Positions 10,198 to 21,182 of a DNA stretch of 64,000 nucleotides are shown here, piece after piece; position 1 is the first letter of the stretch; every line of letters starts with the position of its first letter. Origin of the DNA: Shinisaurus crocodilurus (lineage: Eukaryota > Chordata > Lepidosauria > Squamata > Shinisauridae); contig CM037879.1 of NCBI GenBank assembly GCA_021292165.1, positions 283,686,272-283,750,271 of the forward strand. The letters are read 5' to 3'. The notes below the pieces were generated by a model that was given only the letters and a program-made list of their open reading frames with translations, ran no database searches and was not told the DNA's origin. Position numbers and translations under genes: made by a program.

Positions 10198-10373
10198 TCA
10201 AGGGCCAAGAGCCAGACAAACATGGCTGCTCCATCCTGAGAGCAGGTACTCAAAGGTACGCAAGTCCACCCGTGAATATACTTCTAGGAACTGCAGACTT
10301 GCATGGTTGAATTCCAGCTCCTTCCCCATGAAGAAGTCCAACTCCACCCACCAGTCTCCATCTTCATTCTCAT
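10198..10373 (-). CDS. Possible terminal protein-coding exon, unidentified
   Basis: On the minus strand a strong acceptor (CTTTTCCTTTTCTAG) ends at 10374. The following frame reads ENEDGDWWVELDFFMGKELE, then FNHASLQFLEVYSRVDLRTF and EYLLSGWSSHVCLALGP, then TGA. The composition is unusually protein-like for this window and no repeat was recognised across it. I do not recognise the protein. If real, it is a last exon of about 58 codons entered in phase 2, upstream on the same strand as the candidate at 1004-1185. A transposon remnant or chance open frame is possible. Confidence 0.3.
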
Positions 10374-10756
10374 CTAGAAAAGGAAAAGTTAGTTACGACA
10401 GATCTTCTTATCTGACCTACTTACAAACGTACATGAAAGCACAGTTAATTTGGGCTGTTATCTGTCAAATTGATAAACATCTCCCTGTTCAGTACTAATT
10501 ATATTCAGCATGATATTTTTTTTCCTGCATAGGGACATATGAAACTGTATTATTTTATGACCTCAGTGAGATGACAACTCCCTGAGTTGGGCTGGAAATT
10601 TCCCCTAGAGTTTTGCCCTGATCATTTCGAGGACCTGTTGCTATGGAGCACTAAAAAACCCCCACAAGATATTCCCCCCCCCCCGTAGATCTGATGGTCA
10701 AAAATTATGTAAAAGGCTGTGTTTTGAGGAAGGATGATGGCAGTAATGAAGGTACA

Positions 10757-10977
10757 TTTATTTATTTTATTTATTTATTTATTATTATATTTATACCCCA
10801 GCCTTTTTTCCTGCAAGGAACCCAAGGCGGCTTACATAATCCTCCTCCTCTCCATTTTATTCTCACAACAACCCTGTGAGGTAGGTGAGGCTGAGAGTCA
10901 GTGACTGGCCCAAAGTCACCCAGTGGGTTTCATGGCCGAGCAGGGACTAGAACCTGGATCTCCTGAGTCCCAGTCCA
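10757..10977 (-). mobile_element. Sauria SINE, head truncated
   Basis: Tail (TATTTATACCCCAGCCTTTTTTCCTGCAAGGAACCC), core (GTGACTGGCCCAAAGTCACCCAGTGGG) and part of the tRNA-like head (TCCTGAGTCCCAGTCCA) are present. About 30 bp of the head are missing where another repeat begins. Confidence 0.88.
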
Positions 10978-11450
10978 TGTCCACTTAACGTATCACCAAA
11001 AAAAAAAAAAAGGACAAATGAAATCAATAGGCATGCAATTGGCATATATATCCATATATATGCAAATTAAGAAATTATTAGTATAATTTAAAAAGAAATA
11101 CGATACATCTTGACTTAGTGTGGAAGACTCTGACCAGGTGACCCATGTGCCTGCTTAGTCTGCAGTCCAGGTGCCCACTGCTGATGGGCAACATCCAGAC
11201 AAGAACTTGCTTTCCATTCTTATGGTTCTTGATCTTGAAACTCGACTTGGACCAGAGAGCCCTTCAGGTAGAAGACACCTTCAAACAGAGGATGGTGCTC
11301 TCACAACCCTTCAAAGAGAGGACTGTTCTCTGTAAAGGAAGGACAGTCTGCACATGGCCAGCATACACATGCAGCCAAATTTTAAGGTGGATTTAGTTTG
11401 GCACCTGGTCAGCTAAAAATATTTAAGAACTGGAGGGGAAGTTTAGATTT
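10978..11450 (+). repeat. GGACTGTCCTCTG-type interspersed element
   Basis: Layout: CACTTAACGTATCACCAAAAA, a block with GGACAAATGAAATC and TTTGCATATATCC-like AT-rich text, GACCAGGTGACCCATGTGCC, TCCAGGTGCCCACTGCTGATGGGCAAC, ACTCGACTTGGACCAGAGAG, then repeats of CAAACAGAGGA and CACATGGCCAGC. The same order is seen at 35706-36078 (reverse), 38757-39114 and 39543-39880. The best copies have mirrored ends AGGGTGG / CCACCCT, suggesting a DNA transposon. Confidence 0.6.
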
Positions 11451-11652
11451 TAATAGTGCTGTGCCGAAAATCTCTCCCACATTTTCCCGATCTTTCTCAT
11501 TCAATTAGATAGAAAAAGAAATTGCTTTTGAAAAGAAATTCAGAGGAGAAGAAAATTTCGGAGAAATTCTCATGGTCTGGGTACAGGGTCCTTGTGCTTA
11601 CCTTACTTATGAGGTGGCCGAGGAGCCGCGTGCATGACCATCCTGCCTTTCA

Positions 11653-12110
11653 TTGCGCAATCATTTCTCTGGCAGCCTGTGGCCTCCACGACTTCCCATA
11701 CTTCCGTTAATTTTATATGGTGGCCGCCTTCCCTCTCTTCTCCCACAATGCCCTGGAATGATGCTGGGCACGGGATATTGTGGAGGATGTAACATGAGAG
11801 CCAGGTTGCCAACACAGCTGATGCTGTTGCCACTTGCATTGGCAGCGCAGCGTGCACACACACACACCACCCCCACCACCCCACCCCACACACACACAAA
11901 TCCTTCGGAAAGGGGAAATAAACTGTGCTACAACCCCTGCCAACTGGTGAGGCTTACCTGTGAGAGGTTGTTGGAGAATATCTCCTCCCCCTGGAGAAAT
12001 TCAGTGGAATTGTTCCCCCCATTTCTCTGCCCACAAATAGGGTGGAGAATTTGGACAGGCCATTTCTACACAGCCCCACAGACAGACACCCACTAGTTTT
12101 CCCTTCTTAG
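11653..12110. other. No gene recognised; (CA)n and ACCCC-rich tract
   Basis: A (CA)n-like, CCCCAC-rich tract at 11853-11900 produces several overlapping shadow frames on both strands. The stretch has no recognisable domain. Confidence 0.45.
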
Positions 12111-12111
12111 G

Positions 12112-12830
12112 ATTCTTTATCTCAAAACTGGACTTGGACTGGACACAGTCCTTTCAAATATGGGATACCTTCAAATACAGGACTGTCCTCTCATCTTGGG
12201 GTGGGCGATCCACCCAGCACTCAACTCGTGGCCAAGTGCTCCCACAGTGTGAGCCGAGCGCAGGGCCGGTGCAAGGCAGTTTGGCGCCCAAGGCAAAATC
12301 AAATATTTAGCGCCGCTCAGAAGATCGAGGCGGGGGGGCCGCCGCCGCGGAGAGGCAAGGCAGTGGCGAGGCGGGGGCCCCCAACAGGTTCGTGGATACC
12401 ACTAGCTCTATGTTGTTTACGTAGAAAATAGCATAAATTACGTCAAAAATGGCTGCGATTTGCGCAAATTATGCAAATCACAGCCGTTTTTAACGTATCT
12501 TACGCCATCTTCTACATAAACAGCATAGCACTAGAAACCGGAAGTCGCTTCCCCGGCTCGGCTCGCAAGAACACGAGTCAAGCGGGGAAAAGGTAGGGTG
12601 AGTGGAGCTCGGGGGGTTGAGCCCGGCAACTTCGCCAGACTTCCACCCCCCAATTGAGCTCCTCTCACATCCCTACTCACTACCCTACAAATAGAGGACT
12701 GTTTTCTGTAAAGGAAGGGCAGTCTACACGTGGCTAGACTACACATACAGCCAAATTTTCAGGTGGATTTTGTTGGCCCTGCTCAGCCTACAAAATATTT
12801 AGGAATTGGAGGGGAAGTTTAAAACCATCA
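12112..12830 (+). repeat. GGACTGTCCTCTG-type element interrupted by a fold-back element
   Basis: Bases 12112-12195 (AAAACTGGACTTGGACTGGACAC, TTCAAATACAGGACTGTCCTCTC) and 12686-12830 (CAAATAGAGGACTGTTTTCTG, GGGCAGTCTACACGTGGC, then ATTTAGGAATTGGAGGGGAAG) are the two halves of a copy very similar to 11200-11450. The interval is a fold-back element. Confidence 0.6.
12197..12679. mobile_element. TAGGGATG-type fold-back element
   Basis: The core is an inverted repeat: 12408-12462 and 12474-12528 pair over 55 bp with about ten mismatches, mostly transitions, around an 11-base loop with ATTTGCGCAAATTATGCAAAT. The flanking text is CCGCTCAGAAGATCGAGG and GGAAGTCGCTTCCCCGGCTCGGCTCGC. The right end reads CTCACATCCCTA and the left TGGGGTGGGCGATCC. 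It lies inside another repeat. Nothing coding is inside. Confidence 0.7.
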
Positions 12831-13354
12831 ATAAGATTAGCAATGTATCTTAGGGAATTTCCTCTATAGACCTATCATCTTTGGGAGGCCTGTTAAAGCC
12901 ACCCTGGTCCAACATCCTTCTATAAAACAGATAACATGCCATGTTAAGCAAGATTAGGGTTGTTGAAGCAACCCATAATGGGTTTTTTAAAATACTTCTT
13001 CAGCATGATGAGTCTTAGCTGAGTTTGACAAGTTCTTTGCCGGTCAGGTTTCCAAGCAGTTCATATATATTGAAAAGCCAAAGAGCCAAATTCAGTCAAG
13101 CAGCTGACTAAAGTGTGATTGGAACCAATTTTAAACCACAATACACTTGCTTTACACTGCAATCCATGTGCCATCATGGATGTCTCATTGAACTCAACGG
13201 GGCTTACTTCTGAGTAGACATGCCCTGTTAATCTCTGGAAATCTAGAATTTTCTTTTGAGTTACTCGAACCTTCCTTGAACCAGCCGTGGTATATGCATA
13301 TTTTGTTGACGGGGTGGAAAGGAACTCTCTGACATATCCTGTGCGCAAGATCGC

Positions 13355-13830
13355 ATGCAAATCATAGTTGTGGTCAGATATTATTTCGCTGGCAATGCTG
13401 TTATTTATCCTAATGATCTATCATATTTTCTCCGAAATTTACATGCCGGAAACTGTGTGGAAAACATCCTCATAGAAAGGTACAATCGAGATGTGAGGGC
13501 TACCACTGACCCACGTCTCCCAGTAACATCTCGTAAAAGATGGTGCACAATATGTCATTGTGCTCGGTTTCTTTGCTTCCAGTCCACTCCATTTGTTGCC
13601 AGCCAGAGCGGAAAGTTGGAAACTGTGCTCAGTGATGGCACATCACATGCTGTCTTTTACTAGACTTGTTCAATTGTCAGTCAAATTGTAAAATTGTTAA
13701 AATGTAAAATGGCTAAGCAAAAATTGTATAAATTAATAGTTACTGTGTAAATTAATAGTTCATAGAAGAATAAGTTAACAATGAATAAATAATGAAAATA
13801 AATGAGATGAAATAAAATAAAATTATTATT
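13355..13830. other. No gene recognised; AT-rich
   Basis: One 102-codon frame (13355-13663) has no recognisable motif or splice context. An octamer ATGCAAAT occurs at 13354-13361. The right part is AATAA-rich. No support for a gene. Confidence 0.4.
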
Positions 13831-13960
13831 ATAATTATGATTTATTCCATTTCTATATTGCCCAATAGCCGAAGCTCTCTGGGCGGTTTACAACTACATA
13901 TAATCAATTAACAAAAGACAGTCCCTGACCGCAGGCTTACAATCTAAATAAAAGGGTTTT
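13830..13960 (-). mobile_element. L2-type LINE tail
   Basis: TTCCATTTCTATATTGCCCAATAGCCGAAGCTCTCTGGGCGG is the reverse complement of the common squamate LINE tail GCCCAGAGAGCTTCGGCTATTGGGC; the same tail is at 60437-60560 and 60655. Only the last 130 bp are present. Confidence 0.65.
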
Positions 13961-13984
13961 GTCTTGTGGTGGGCATAGACTTGC

Positions 13985-14355
13985 CTTCAAGGCCGGGTCG
14001 CGCCCCTGACCCGATTCTCCGCGGGGGCGCCGACCCGACCCGATCTTCTGAGCGGCGTGGAGAGGTTCTCCATGCCGCTCGATCGGGCGTCTTCTGTCCC
14101 GTCCGTCACTTCCGAGACCGGAAATGACGCGACGGAACCCTGCGCAGGCGCAAAACGCATCACAGGGGTCCAGCACGCCTGCGCAGGGTTCCGTCGCATC
14201 ATTTCCGGTCCCTGGAAGTTACGCGATGGGACGGAACGGACCGCGTGGACGGCTCGCCGTGGAGAGGACGAGCCGCCCCGAAGACCAAGCTAAGGCCTCG
14301 CCGGGCGTGAGCGGGGCCAATTTCGGCCTCGTTTCTGCCCGGCGAGGCTCGTTTT
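13985..14355. mobile_element. Fold-back element, GC-rich subtype
   Basis: Bases 14116-14150 and 14176-14210 pair over 35 bp with one mismatch (GACCGGAAATGA / TCATTTCCGGTC). A smaller inverted pair, GAGCGGCGTGGAGA / TCTCCATGCCGCTC, lies at 14050-14080. The architecture matches 17330-17735: small hairpin, large CpG-rich hairpin, then GGCCAATTTCGGCC. Non-coding. Confidence 0.7.
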
Positions 14356-14359
14356 CACA

Positions 14360-14765
14360 AGCCTAGCGTGGGCGATCCACCAGTGACACGACCCACCTCT
14401 GGCTCGGTGGCTGCCGCTACTGTGCCCTCCAAACTGGGCCAAATGTGGCTGTGCTCCGAGCCATTCGGTGGACTTCCGGGTTCCCTGTGGGGTGCTTTTC
14501 ACATAGAAAATGCCATAAGATATGTTAACAGCAGCCGCAATTTGCACAAGTTACGCAAATTGTGGCCACTTTTGGCGTATCTTACGGCATTTTCTACATA
14601 AAAAGTGGCCCACTGGGGACCTGGAAGTCGCTTCCCCGGCTCGACTCGGGAGAACGCGAGTCGAGCTGGGGAAGGAAGTAAGCAGGATGGAATTCGGGGG
14701 GGTCGAGCCCAGCCAGTTCACAGGATTTCCACCCCCCCCAAATGAAATCCTCATATATCCCTAGC
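14360..14765. mobile_element. Fold-back element, AGAAAATGCC subtype
   Basis: Bases 14471-14544 and 14556-14629 form an imperfect 74-bp inverted repeat built on ACATAGAAAATGCC / GGCATTTTCTACAT around ACAAGTTACG. The right end reads CTCATATATCCCTAG. It lies immediately after the GC-rich copy, so two related elements sit head to tail. Same subtype as 12197-12679 and 41010-41370. Confidence 0.7.
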
Positions 14766-15039
14766 TGTGTCAAGCAATTCTCTTTGCTGCCCTGTACTGG
14801 TTTGGTGGTGGATCACCTTAGTCCACATATAATTCAAGAAAATATTCCCATATTAATTGGGATTTATTTTCTTTCAGTAGTTTTCTTTTACTAGACTTTA
14901 CAGTGGAGATGTGGGGGTTGGCAGCAACCACACTTGGCTGTAACGTCTAATTTGTGGAAGCAGAGACCCAATGAGACATTTTGAGACCCAATGCCATCAC
15001 ATCTTACAAAACAGTATTGTAGAGCAAAACCAAAATGAC

Positions 15040-15475
15040 AGAGGGGCTAGAACAACTTCCCTCTATGGAAAGCTTACAAACTTTGGAGCTTAGAAAAAAA
15101 AAAAAAGTCGAGTAAAGGGGGACATGACAGAGGTGTGTAAAATTATCCATGGTGTGGAGAAAGGGGATGGGACATGGTAGAAGCTTTTCTTCCTTTCTTA
15201 TAATACTGGAACCCAGTGGGGGTCATCCCATGAAGCTGAATGGTGGAGGTTTTTCAGGACAGACAAGAGGACGGACTTCTTCACACACAGTGCATAGTTA
15301 AACTGTGGAACTCGCTACCACAAGATGTAGTAATGGCTGCCAACTTGGACAGCTTTAAAGGGGATTAGACCCATTCATGGAGGATAACGCTATCAGGTGC
15401 TACTCTATGATGGCTATAATGCACATTAATAACTAATCTGTATTGACTGATCCTAAGCATGGCTTCTTCCTTTAG
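15040..15475 (+). pseudogene. CR1/L3-type LINE 3' fragment, degraded
   Basis: It parallels 3400-3760: GGGGCTAGAACAACTTCCC, AGGGGGACATGACAGAGGTGTG, GGAACCCAGTGGGGGTCATCCCATG, TTAAACTGTGGAACTCGCTACC and CACAAGATGTAGTAATGGC. Multiple frame breaks. The non-coding tail is not well preserved. Confidence 0.75.
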
Positions 15476-16065
15476 AATATGAGAATTGCCTTGCTTGTCA
15501 GTTCAAGGTCCATAACCTGGTCCAAGAATCCCAGGCTGCAACCAGCGAGTGGTGGGTGATCAAACAGAAATTAGCCAGAGGTTCACAGTCTAGCTTTTTG
15601 CTTATCTCTGTGTTTGAAGAAGCCAGTCTCTGTCACCTGGTGGATCCCTTTTGGCAACGAGATCCTTGTTCCATCTGGATTGTGCCTGCTCAGTTTGCTT
15701 GGATCCCCACTTTGTATCTCCCTAGTAGAGTTTATCTGGGGAACAAAGTGGATCACTGGGGCACCTAAGCATCAACACTAACCATGTTGTTTCTAGGGAA
15801 GTATGAGAATTTAATTTCAGTGCACAAATCACTCAAAAATGCCCCATTCGCAACCCTGACTGCAAACCAGAGTGCATAATCTCCAAAAATGTTTGCGAGT
15901 TCCCCAGCCTTCCGATCACATTTGAAAAATGCATTTTGTCTTTCTGCTTTAAATGCAAACTTCAAAATGTACATTTAAAAAAAAAAAATGTGCCTGTTCA
16001 TGCTTTAGTCAATCAGGGAAAAGTCTGCACTTTTGAAAAATACTCACTGTAATATGAACGTTTCC

Positions 16066-16433
16066 CATTCAGGACAGATAAAAGGAAGTCCTTCTTCACA
16101 CAGCACATAGTTCAACTATGGAATTCACTTCCAAAAGAAGTAGTAATGGCCACCAAATAAGATGGCTTTAAAAGAGGATTGGACAAATTCATGGAGGAGA
16201 AGGCTATCAATGGCTACTAGTCCTGGTTAGCTAAATGCTACCTCCAGGATCAGAGGCAGTATGCCTATGTACTCCAGTTGCTGGGGAACATGGGAAGGAA
16301 GTGCTGTTGCACTCCTGTCCTGCTTGTGGGATTCCGGGGGAGCTGGTTGGCCACTGTGTGAACAGAATGCTGGACTAGATGGACTCTTGGTCTAATCCAG
16401 CATGGCTCTTCTTATGTTCATATGTTCATTCAA
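16066..16433 (+). mobile_element. CR1/L3-type LINE 3' end
   Basis: It starts in the C-terminal coding region (GGACAGATAAAAGGAAGTCC ... GGAATTCACTTCC) and runs through CTCCAGTTGCTGGGGAACATGGG and GAACAGAATGCTGGACTAGATGG to TCTTATGTTCATATGTTC. Closely similar to the 3' end at 3600-3975. 5'-truncated. Confidence 0.85.
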
Positions 16434-16619
16434 AGAAGACCAAAAAAATTTGTCAAAAATGAAAAGGGAAGTGACCTGAATGAACTTCAAAGTTATTTTC
16501 AGAGAATTTAGCCAAGCCTGAAAATCACTGGATCTCCATACGATACATACTCCATACTTGTCTTACTTTTCTCCAAGCTGTGTTTACACATATAACTAGG
16601 GTGATTCTCAGGGGAGGCT

Positions 16620-16825
16620 GGTGACTCCTATTGTGGTGGGGCTCCTTGTCCATTGCAGGTTTTTCAGCTTTTATTCTGAGCTTTATAGGAGCTATCCATG
16701 GTGCTCCGTGGTGGTGAACCTATTTTTGGGATGGAATTCAGCACCATGGATAGCTGCAATAAAGTTCCAAATAAAAGCTGCAAAAACTGCAATGGACAAG
16801 GAGCCCCACAGAAATAGGAGTCACC
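16620..16825. mobile_element. Long fold-back element, about 85-bp arms
   Basis: Bases 16620-16704 (GGTGACTCCTATTGTGGTGG ... CTATCCATGGTGCT) and 16740-16825 (AGCACCATGGATAGC ... AATAGGAGTCACC) form an imperfect inverted repeat. It is a non-autonomous DNA element or a fold-back insertion. Directly to its right a TAGGGATG end begins (16829). A half copy is at 1258-1335. Confidence 0.7.
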
Positions 16826-16828
16826 CGT

Positions 16829-17270
16829 AGGGATGGGCGAGTGAGCAACAGTCGAGATTGCCAGGATTCTCCAAACATCAACTTGCCACTCGTCTCATGC
16901 CCGATTCCTGTTTGTGATTGTGATCAGTGCTCGCTCTGCGTGAATGGGGAAATTGCGCAGATTGGGCCGTGATCAAATGTGAAACGTGTGCAAATGTCCC
17001 CAAATTTACACAATTTCCTGACCTGCAGCATTTCCCTCTGTAGACCAACGTGGGGCAGATTCAGTCTGCAGGGGAAATTTGTGCAAATTAGGACATTTGT
17101 TTGCACAAAAACGAACTGGGAAAGTTGTGCAACTCGAATGCAAGCACATGCCCTGCAATTTGTGAACGTTTTCGGCAGAGATGTGCCCAGGCTCCAGTTC
17201 AGGGCTTTGAAGAGGACATGCTTGCATGTTTTGGGAGCAAAAATGAAATTCTCATACATAATTATCCATT
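16829..17270 (-). mobile_element. TAGGGATG element, TTTGTGCAAATT subtype
   Basis: Starts TAGGGATGGGCGAGTGAGCAAC and ends GAAATTCTCATACAT. In between are runs such as TTTGTGCAAATTAGGACATTTG, GTGCAACTCG, and GGCTCCAGTTCAGGGCTTTGAA. Related copies are at 17805-18215 (partial), 21406-21810 and 24858-25465. No long stem as in the GC-rich subtype. Non-coding. Confidence 0.65.
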
Positions 17271-17329
17271 GCTAATACACCCCTGATATGTGGTCTATGA
17301 CTGCAGAATCACCAGGGCAGGCTGCTAGG

Positions 17330-17735
17330 GATGTGCCACGAACCTGTGGGGGGGCTCACCTCTCCGCCGGCTCACCTCTCCACAGGGGCGGGCCCCCCAC
17401 CTCGATCTTCTGAGCAGCGCAGAGCAGTTCTCCACGCTGCTCGAGCCGCCGACGCTGGTCCTGTCGCATCACATCCGGCCCCGGAAGTGACACGACGGGG
17501 ACCCTGCGCAGACGCAATACGTTGCGCGGGGGTCCAGCGCGCCTGCGCAGGGTCCCGTCGCGTCACTTCTGGGGCCGGATGTGATGCAACGGGACCGGCG
17601 CGGGCAGCTCACCATGGAGAGGCGAGCCGCCGCTGGACAAGGTAGGCCCGTAGGCCCTCATGAGCCCCGCGCAGATGTGAGCGGGGCCGATTTCGGCCCG
17701 CTACACCCGCGCGGGGCGAACGGTTACATCCCTAT
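17330..17735. mobile_element. TAGGGATG fold-back element, GC-rich, both ends intact
   Basis: The left end is CTAGGGATGTGCC and the right end TACATCCCTATT, so the ends mirror each other and are both flanked by TA. Inside, 17457-17515 and 17539-17596 form a roughly 58-bp inverted repeat rich in CpG, and TGAGCAGCGCAGAGCAG / CTCCACGCTGCTCGA makes a small hairpin. This is the best-defined copy of the GC-rich subtype. A TA duplication would suggest Tc1/mariner-like movement, but the superfamily is not proven. Confidence 0.75.
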
Positions 17736-17804
17736 TAAAGACAGTTAAACCTGGAGAAGCAAAGCCCCTGCAACTTCACAATATTTGTAGAAACAGTAAG
17801 GAAG

Positions 17805-18215
17805 GGATGGGCCAACGAGCAATGTTCAAGCTCGCCAAATTCTCCCGGCATCAGCGCACTGTTCGTCTCTCCCCAATTTGCACTTGCATTTCCAATCGTC
17901 GTTCCTTTTGCATGAATGGGAAATTGCCTAAAACCAACAGTTATCGAATGCAGAAATTGTGTAAACAATTCCCAAAGTTGCACAGATTTCCAAAAGTGCA
18001 CAAATTCCCCCCCCCCCCATAGACTAAAGTGCGGGTGATTTAAAATGTGTTCATTTTGCGAATGTTGCACATCTTGAGAAAGTTGTGCATTTTGAGAATG
18101 TTGCACAACTGAAGAAAGTTGTGCATTTTCAAGTGCACGTTTCTTGAATGTGACTGCAAGTTTGGGAATTCACCAACATTTTTATAGAAAATGTGCTCCC
18201 GTTTGCAATGCATTC
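17805..18215 (-). mobile_element. TAGGGATG element, partial TTTGTGCAAATT subtype
   Basis: Starts AAGGGATGGGCCAACGAGCAATG, contains TTTGCACTTGCATTTCC-like and TTGTGCATTTTG repeats, and ends near TGTTCTCATACATC. It parallels 16829-17270 but diverges in the middle. Confidence 0.5.
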
Positions 18216-18249
18216 ATGTTCTCATACATCAAGCACAGACAATTCATAA

Positions 18250-19090
18250 GTATATGGATAGCTTAGGGTTGGGGCATCTAACCCTAACGAAGGTCCTGTT
18301 TGGAGCAAAAGACCCAGGGGAGCCTCCAAAGTTCAAGGGGCCAAGCATCCCTCTTGCAAGGCCCTGAGATAAAGGGCCTTTTTGCCAAGAGGTAATGCTT
18401 AACCCATGGTTACAAAACTTTGTGTGTGTGCTGCACATATTTTATTCTTAATATAATGAGGAACTGTGATTAAATGACACACAACCAAAAGATTTGGGAA
18501 GAAAATAGAATTGGCTAAGCCCCTTCCACTTTTATTTTGTGTCTTGTATTTATTTCTCATCTATCTATTTAATTGTGTAGGCTTTCTTTCTCTTTCTTTC
18601 TTTCTTTCTTTCCCCTATTTGTCTGGCAATCTTTGGCTTGTATTTTAAACACATCTGAATAGTCTCCAAATGTTCTATTCAGATTGTGTTAAGCTATTGA
18701 TAATAGTTTCTTTTTTAAAAAAATATATAAAATGAGGGTGGCAGTGGGATTCAGGCAAACTCAGATTCCAAATACAACCGGTTCAGCAAGGAATGTGAAC
18801 TCTGAGGTGTTTGAATAGATAATCTAGAATGATGCCGTTTTGTTATCAGCATTTAGAGAATAAATACATGTTCACTGTGGAAATATAATTTTGTTTTTTA
18901 AAGAGATGACTACAATAGAAGCATTTGGTTTAATACAATCTCTTTAGGATTGGGAGTACCAAATATTATTTTCCCCTCTGTGGGCCTAAAACAATGAATG
19001 CCTTCAAAAGAGTGCACTTCGGTATTGTTGGCAAGTGGGAAATCGGCTGCAGAATTTAAAGACTCGCTTTAGATATTGCTGCTTTGCTCC
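18250..19090. other. No gene or clear repeat recognised
   Basis: A CT-rich (TTTC)n stretch is at about 18582-18613. The rest is AT-rich with no motif. It may be single-copy DNA. Confidence 0.4.
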
Positions 19091-19094
19091 CATT

Positions 19095-19327
19095 TATTAT
19101 TAAATCACATTTATATCCTGCCTTTTGTCTAGGAGCTCAGGAACATGCACATAGCCCCCGGCCTTTCAAATCTTCACAACGACCCTTTAAGGTAGTTTAG
19201 AGGGAGAGGTTGTGACTGTCCCAATGTCAGCCAGTGAGTTGCAGGGCTGGGGAGTGTGTGTGTGTGTGTGTGTGTTTGCAGATTTGAACGAAGACCTCAC
19301 AGTGGTCACAATAAACCACACCAGGCT
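19095..19327 (-). mobile_element. Old Sauria-like SINE with internal (GT)n
   Basis: A diverged copy: TTTATATCCTGCCTTTTGTC (tail), TCTTCACAACGACCCTTTAAGGTAG (core), TGACTGTCCCAATGTCAGCCAGTGAG, then GATTTGAACGAAGACCTCACAG and ACCACACCAGGCT (head). A (GT)n at about 19253-19276 interrupts the head region. Divergence suggests an older insertion than the other copies. Confidence 0.7.
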
Positions 19328-19822
19328 AAATGGCTGTAAAGTATCTTTCCTATGGCCACTGTATATACCCAATGATTATGGAAATAGTGGAAGAAAGAAA
19401 GAAAGATGCAAACCTCTCTGTCTTTATTTCATCACATCTCCCTTCTGTTCTCTGCCTAATACAGATATCAGTGGCATGTCTCACCATACCTGTGGGTACT
19501 GTTTCTTAAATAGCATTTCATTTCCTTTTTCTTGTCTCTCCCCCCCCTTTTTTTTTCATCAGCTTCTGCCACCTTTCTGAACCGACACACGTTCCAGGCC
19601 TTGAAGGAACCAATTAAGTTGACATTTACCAAATGTGGCTTTTAAAGTGAAATTGGTTAAGCGACGGCCGCAGTTGCAGCCTCGCTTCCGATTCTGCTCC
19701 ATCCTTTGACTATTGTTGGCCATGATTGTGCACTGCAAATGTATTTGATGGGCTGAAGGGAAGGAATCAGAATGAGGACAATGCACCTGTCCATAGGTTC
19801 TTGCATATATCGAAGCCAATGA

Positions 19823-19885
19823 GAACATAAGGACATAAGAAGAGCCATACTGGATCAGCACAAGGGTCCATCACTTCGGGGCAGA
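19823..19885 (-). mobile_element. CR1/L3-type LINE tail fragment
   Basis: ACATAAGGACATAAGAAGAGCCATACTGGATCAGCACAAGGG is the reverse complement of the 3' terminus at 3930-3970 (CATAAG repeats). Only about 60 bp remain. Confidence 0.75.
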
Positions 19886-19889
19886 TCAT

Positions 19890-21180
19890 GTAGGAAAGCA
19901 GCATACAAATTAAAGTGATGGGGATGGCCATGGCGAGATTGCGCATATTCCATGTGCCCAGAAAATTTCTGGGAAGGGCTTTAGAAGGATAAGTGTTGCT
20001 GAGAAGAAAGCAGCAAGGCTTTTGCACACATAAAAATCCCCATATTGTGGCAATAATTGAGTGAGTGTGTCAACTGGTGTGCACTTTTTTTTTTTTTCTT
20101 AAGCAGCCTTTGCTTGTAAAAAGTAAACAAAAACAAAACAACCTTGAGCACGAGCCATCAAAAAGCTCACCAGCAGAAGCCCTTTCGACATGATTGGGAC
20201 TGCTGTCCTCTTGCATAGCTCATATTCATGCGGCCAACAGGGCTCAAACAGGAGGGCTTCCAAAGTGGATTGTACCCATGGTAACCCAATTCCATGCTAC
20301 ACCAGAGCTTTTTCTGCTGGAGAAGAACTGGGTCCAACATATTGCACAATCAGGGATTGCAAAGCACTCCATCTTGTGTGTGTGTAGGGGGAGGGGGGTT
20401 AAAACCCAAATCAAATACAGCTGCTTTTATGTAATTCAAAGCCAGAACCAAATGCCTTTTTGGTTCCTTTTCTTCTCTGTCTCCCTCCTCCTCACGTACT
20501 GATCTCTTGGCTACAAATAATAGCATCAAAGAACTTAACCAAATCCAAGTCTTTTATTTTAGCATTTGGATTTTCATGGCTTTTTTTTATTATTTTTTTA
20601 TTTCGCATGCTTAAAAGAAAAGTTTGCTTGACTCTGATGCAAAGAACCCAGTCACAAAAGAATCTTGCCTGTATAGTTTGGATGCTAGAAACTGAGGAAT
20701 TATCCAGAATATGGCCAAGGTGATCTTAGTTTGAAATGCATCATTTTCTGTGATAATCATCCAGGGTACAAGGTACTTCTAATGTAAGGCAAAGTAACCT
20801 TCCATCAGGCTGCAGTGAAGGAGAAAGGGAAGCAGGTCCACTGAGCAGCCAACCTCCAGTCCGGTTCTTTCTTCCATCAACTTGCACCTGACACCAGCCA
20901 TTCCATCAGGCTGCGGCAAAGAAGGGAAAGGAGGCACGGCCACTCCATCACCTCTGCTGAGAGACCAGTAACTTTTGGCTCCTCCACTCCTTGGACTGTT
21001 TTTTTCCAGCTGGTCATTATAAGAACTTGGTAACTAAGAACGAGTGCCTGAGTTTGTTTGTTTTCCTCTTCCCTCCTAACCCCTTTTCCTTTTGTGCCAT
21101 GTCTTATAGACTGTAAGCGTGAGGGCAGGGACAGACTTTGTCAAGTATTCTGGAAGCCTCCCCCCACAAATAAACTTTCA
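19890..21180. other. No gene recognised
   Basis: Overlapping frames of 60-100 codons on both strands lack motifs. The text includes poly-T near 20086-20098 and 20580-20600, and low-level repeats (CCATCAGGCTGC twice at 20800-20925). It may be old or single-copy sequence. Confidence 0.4.
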
Positions 21181-21182
21181 GA

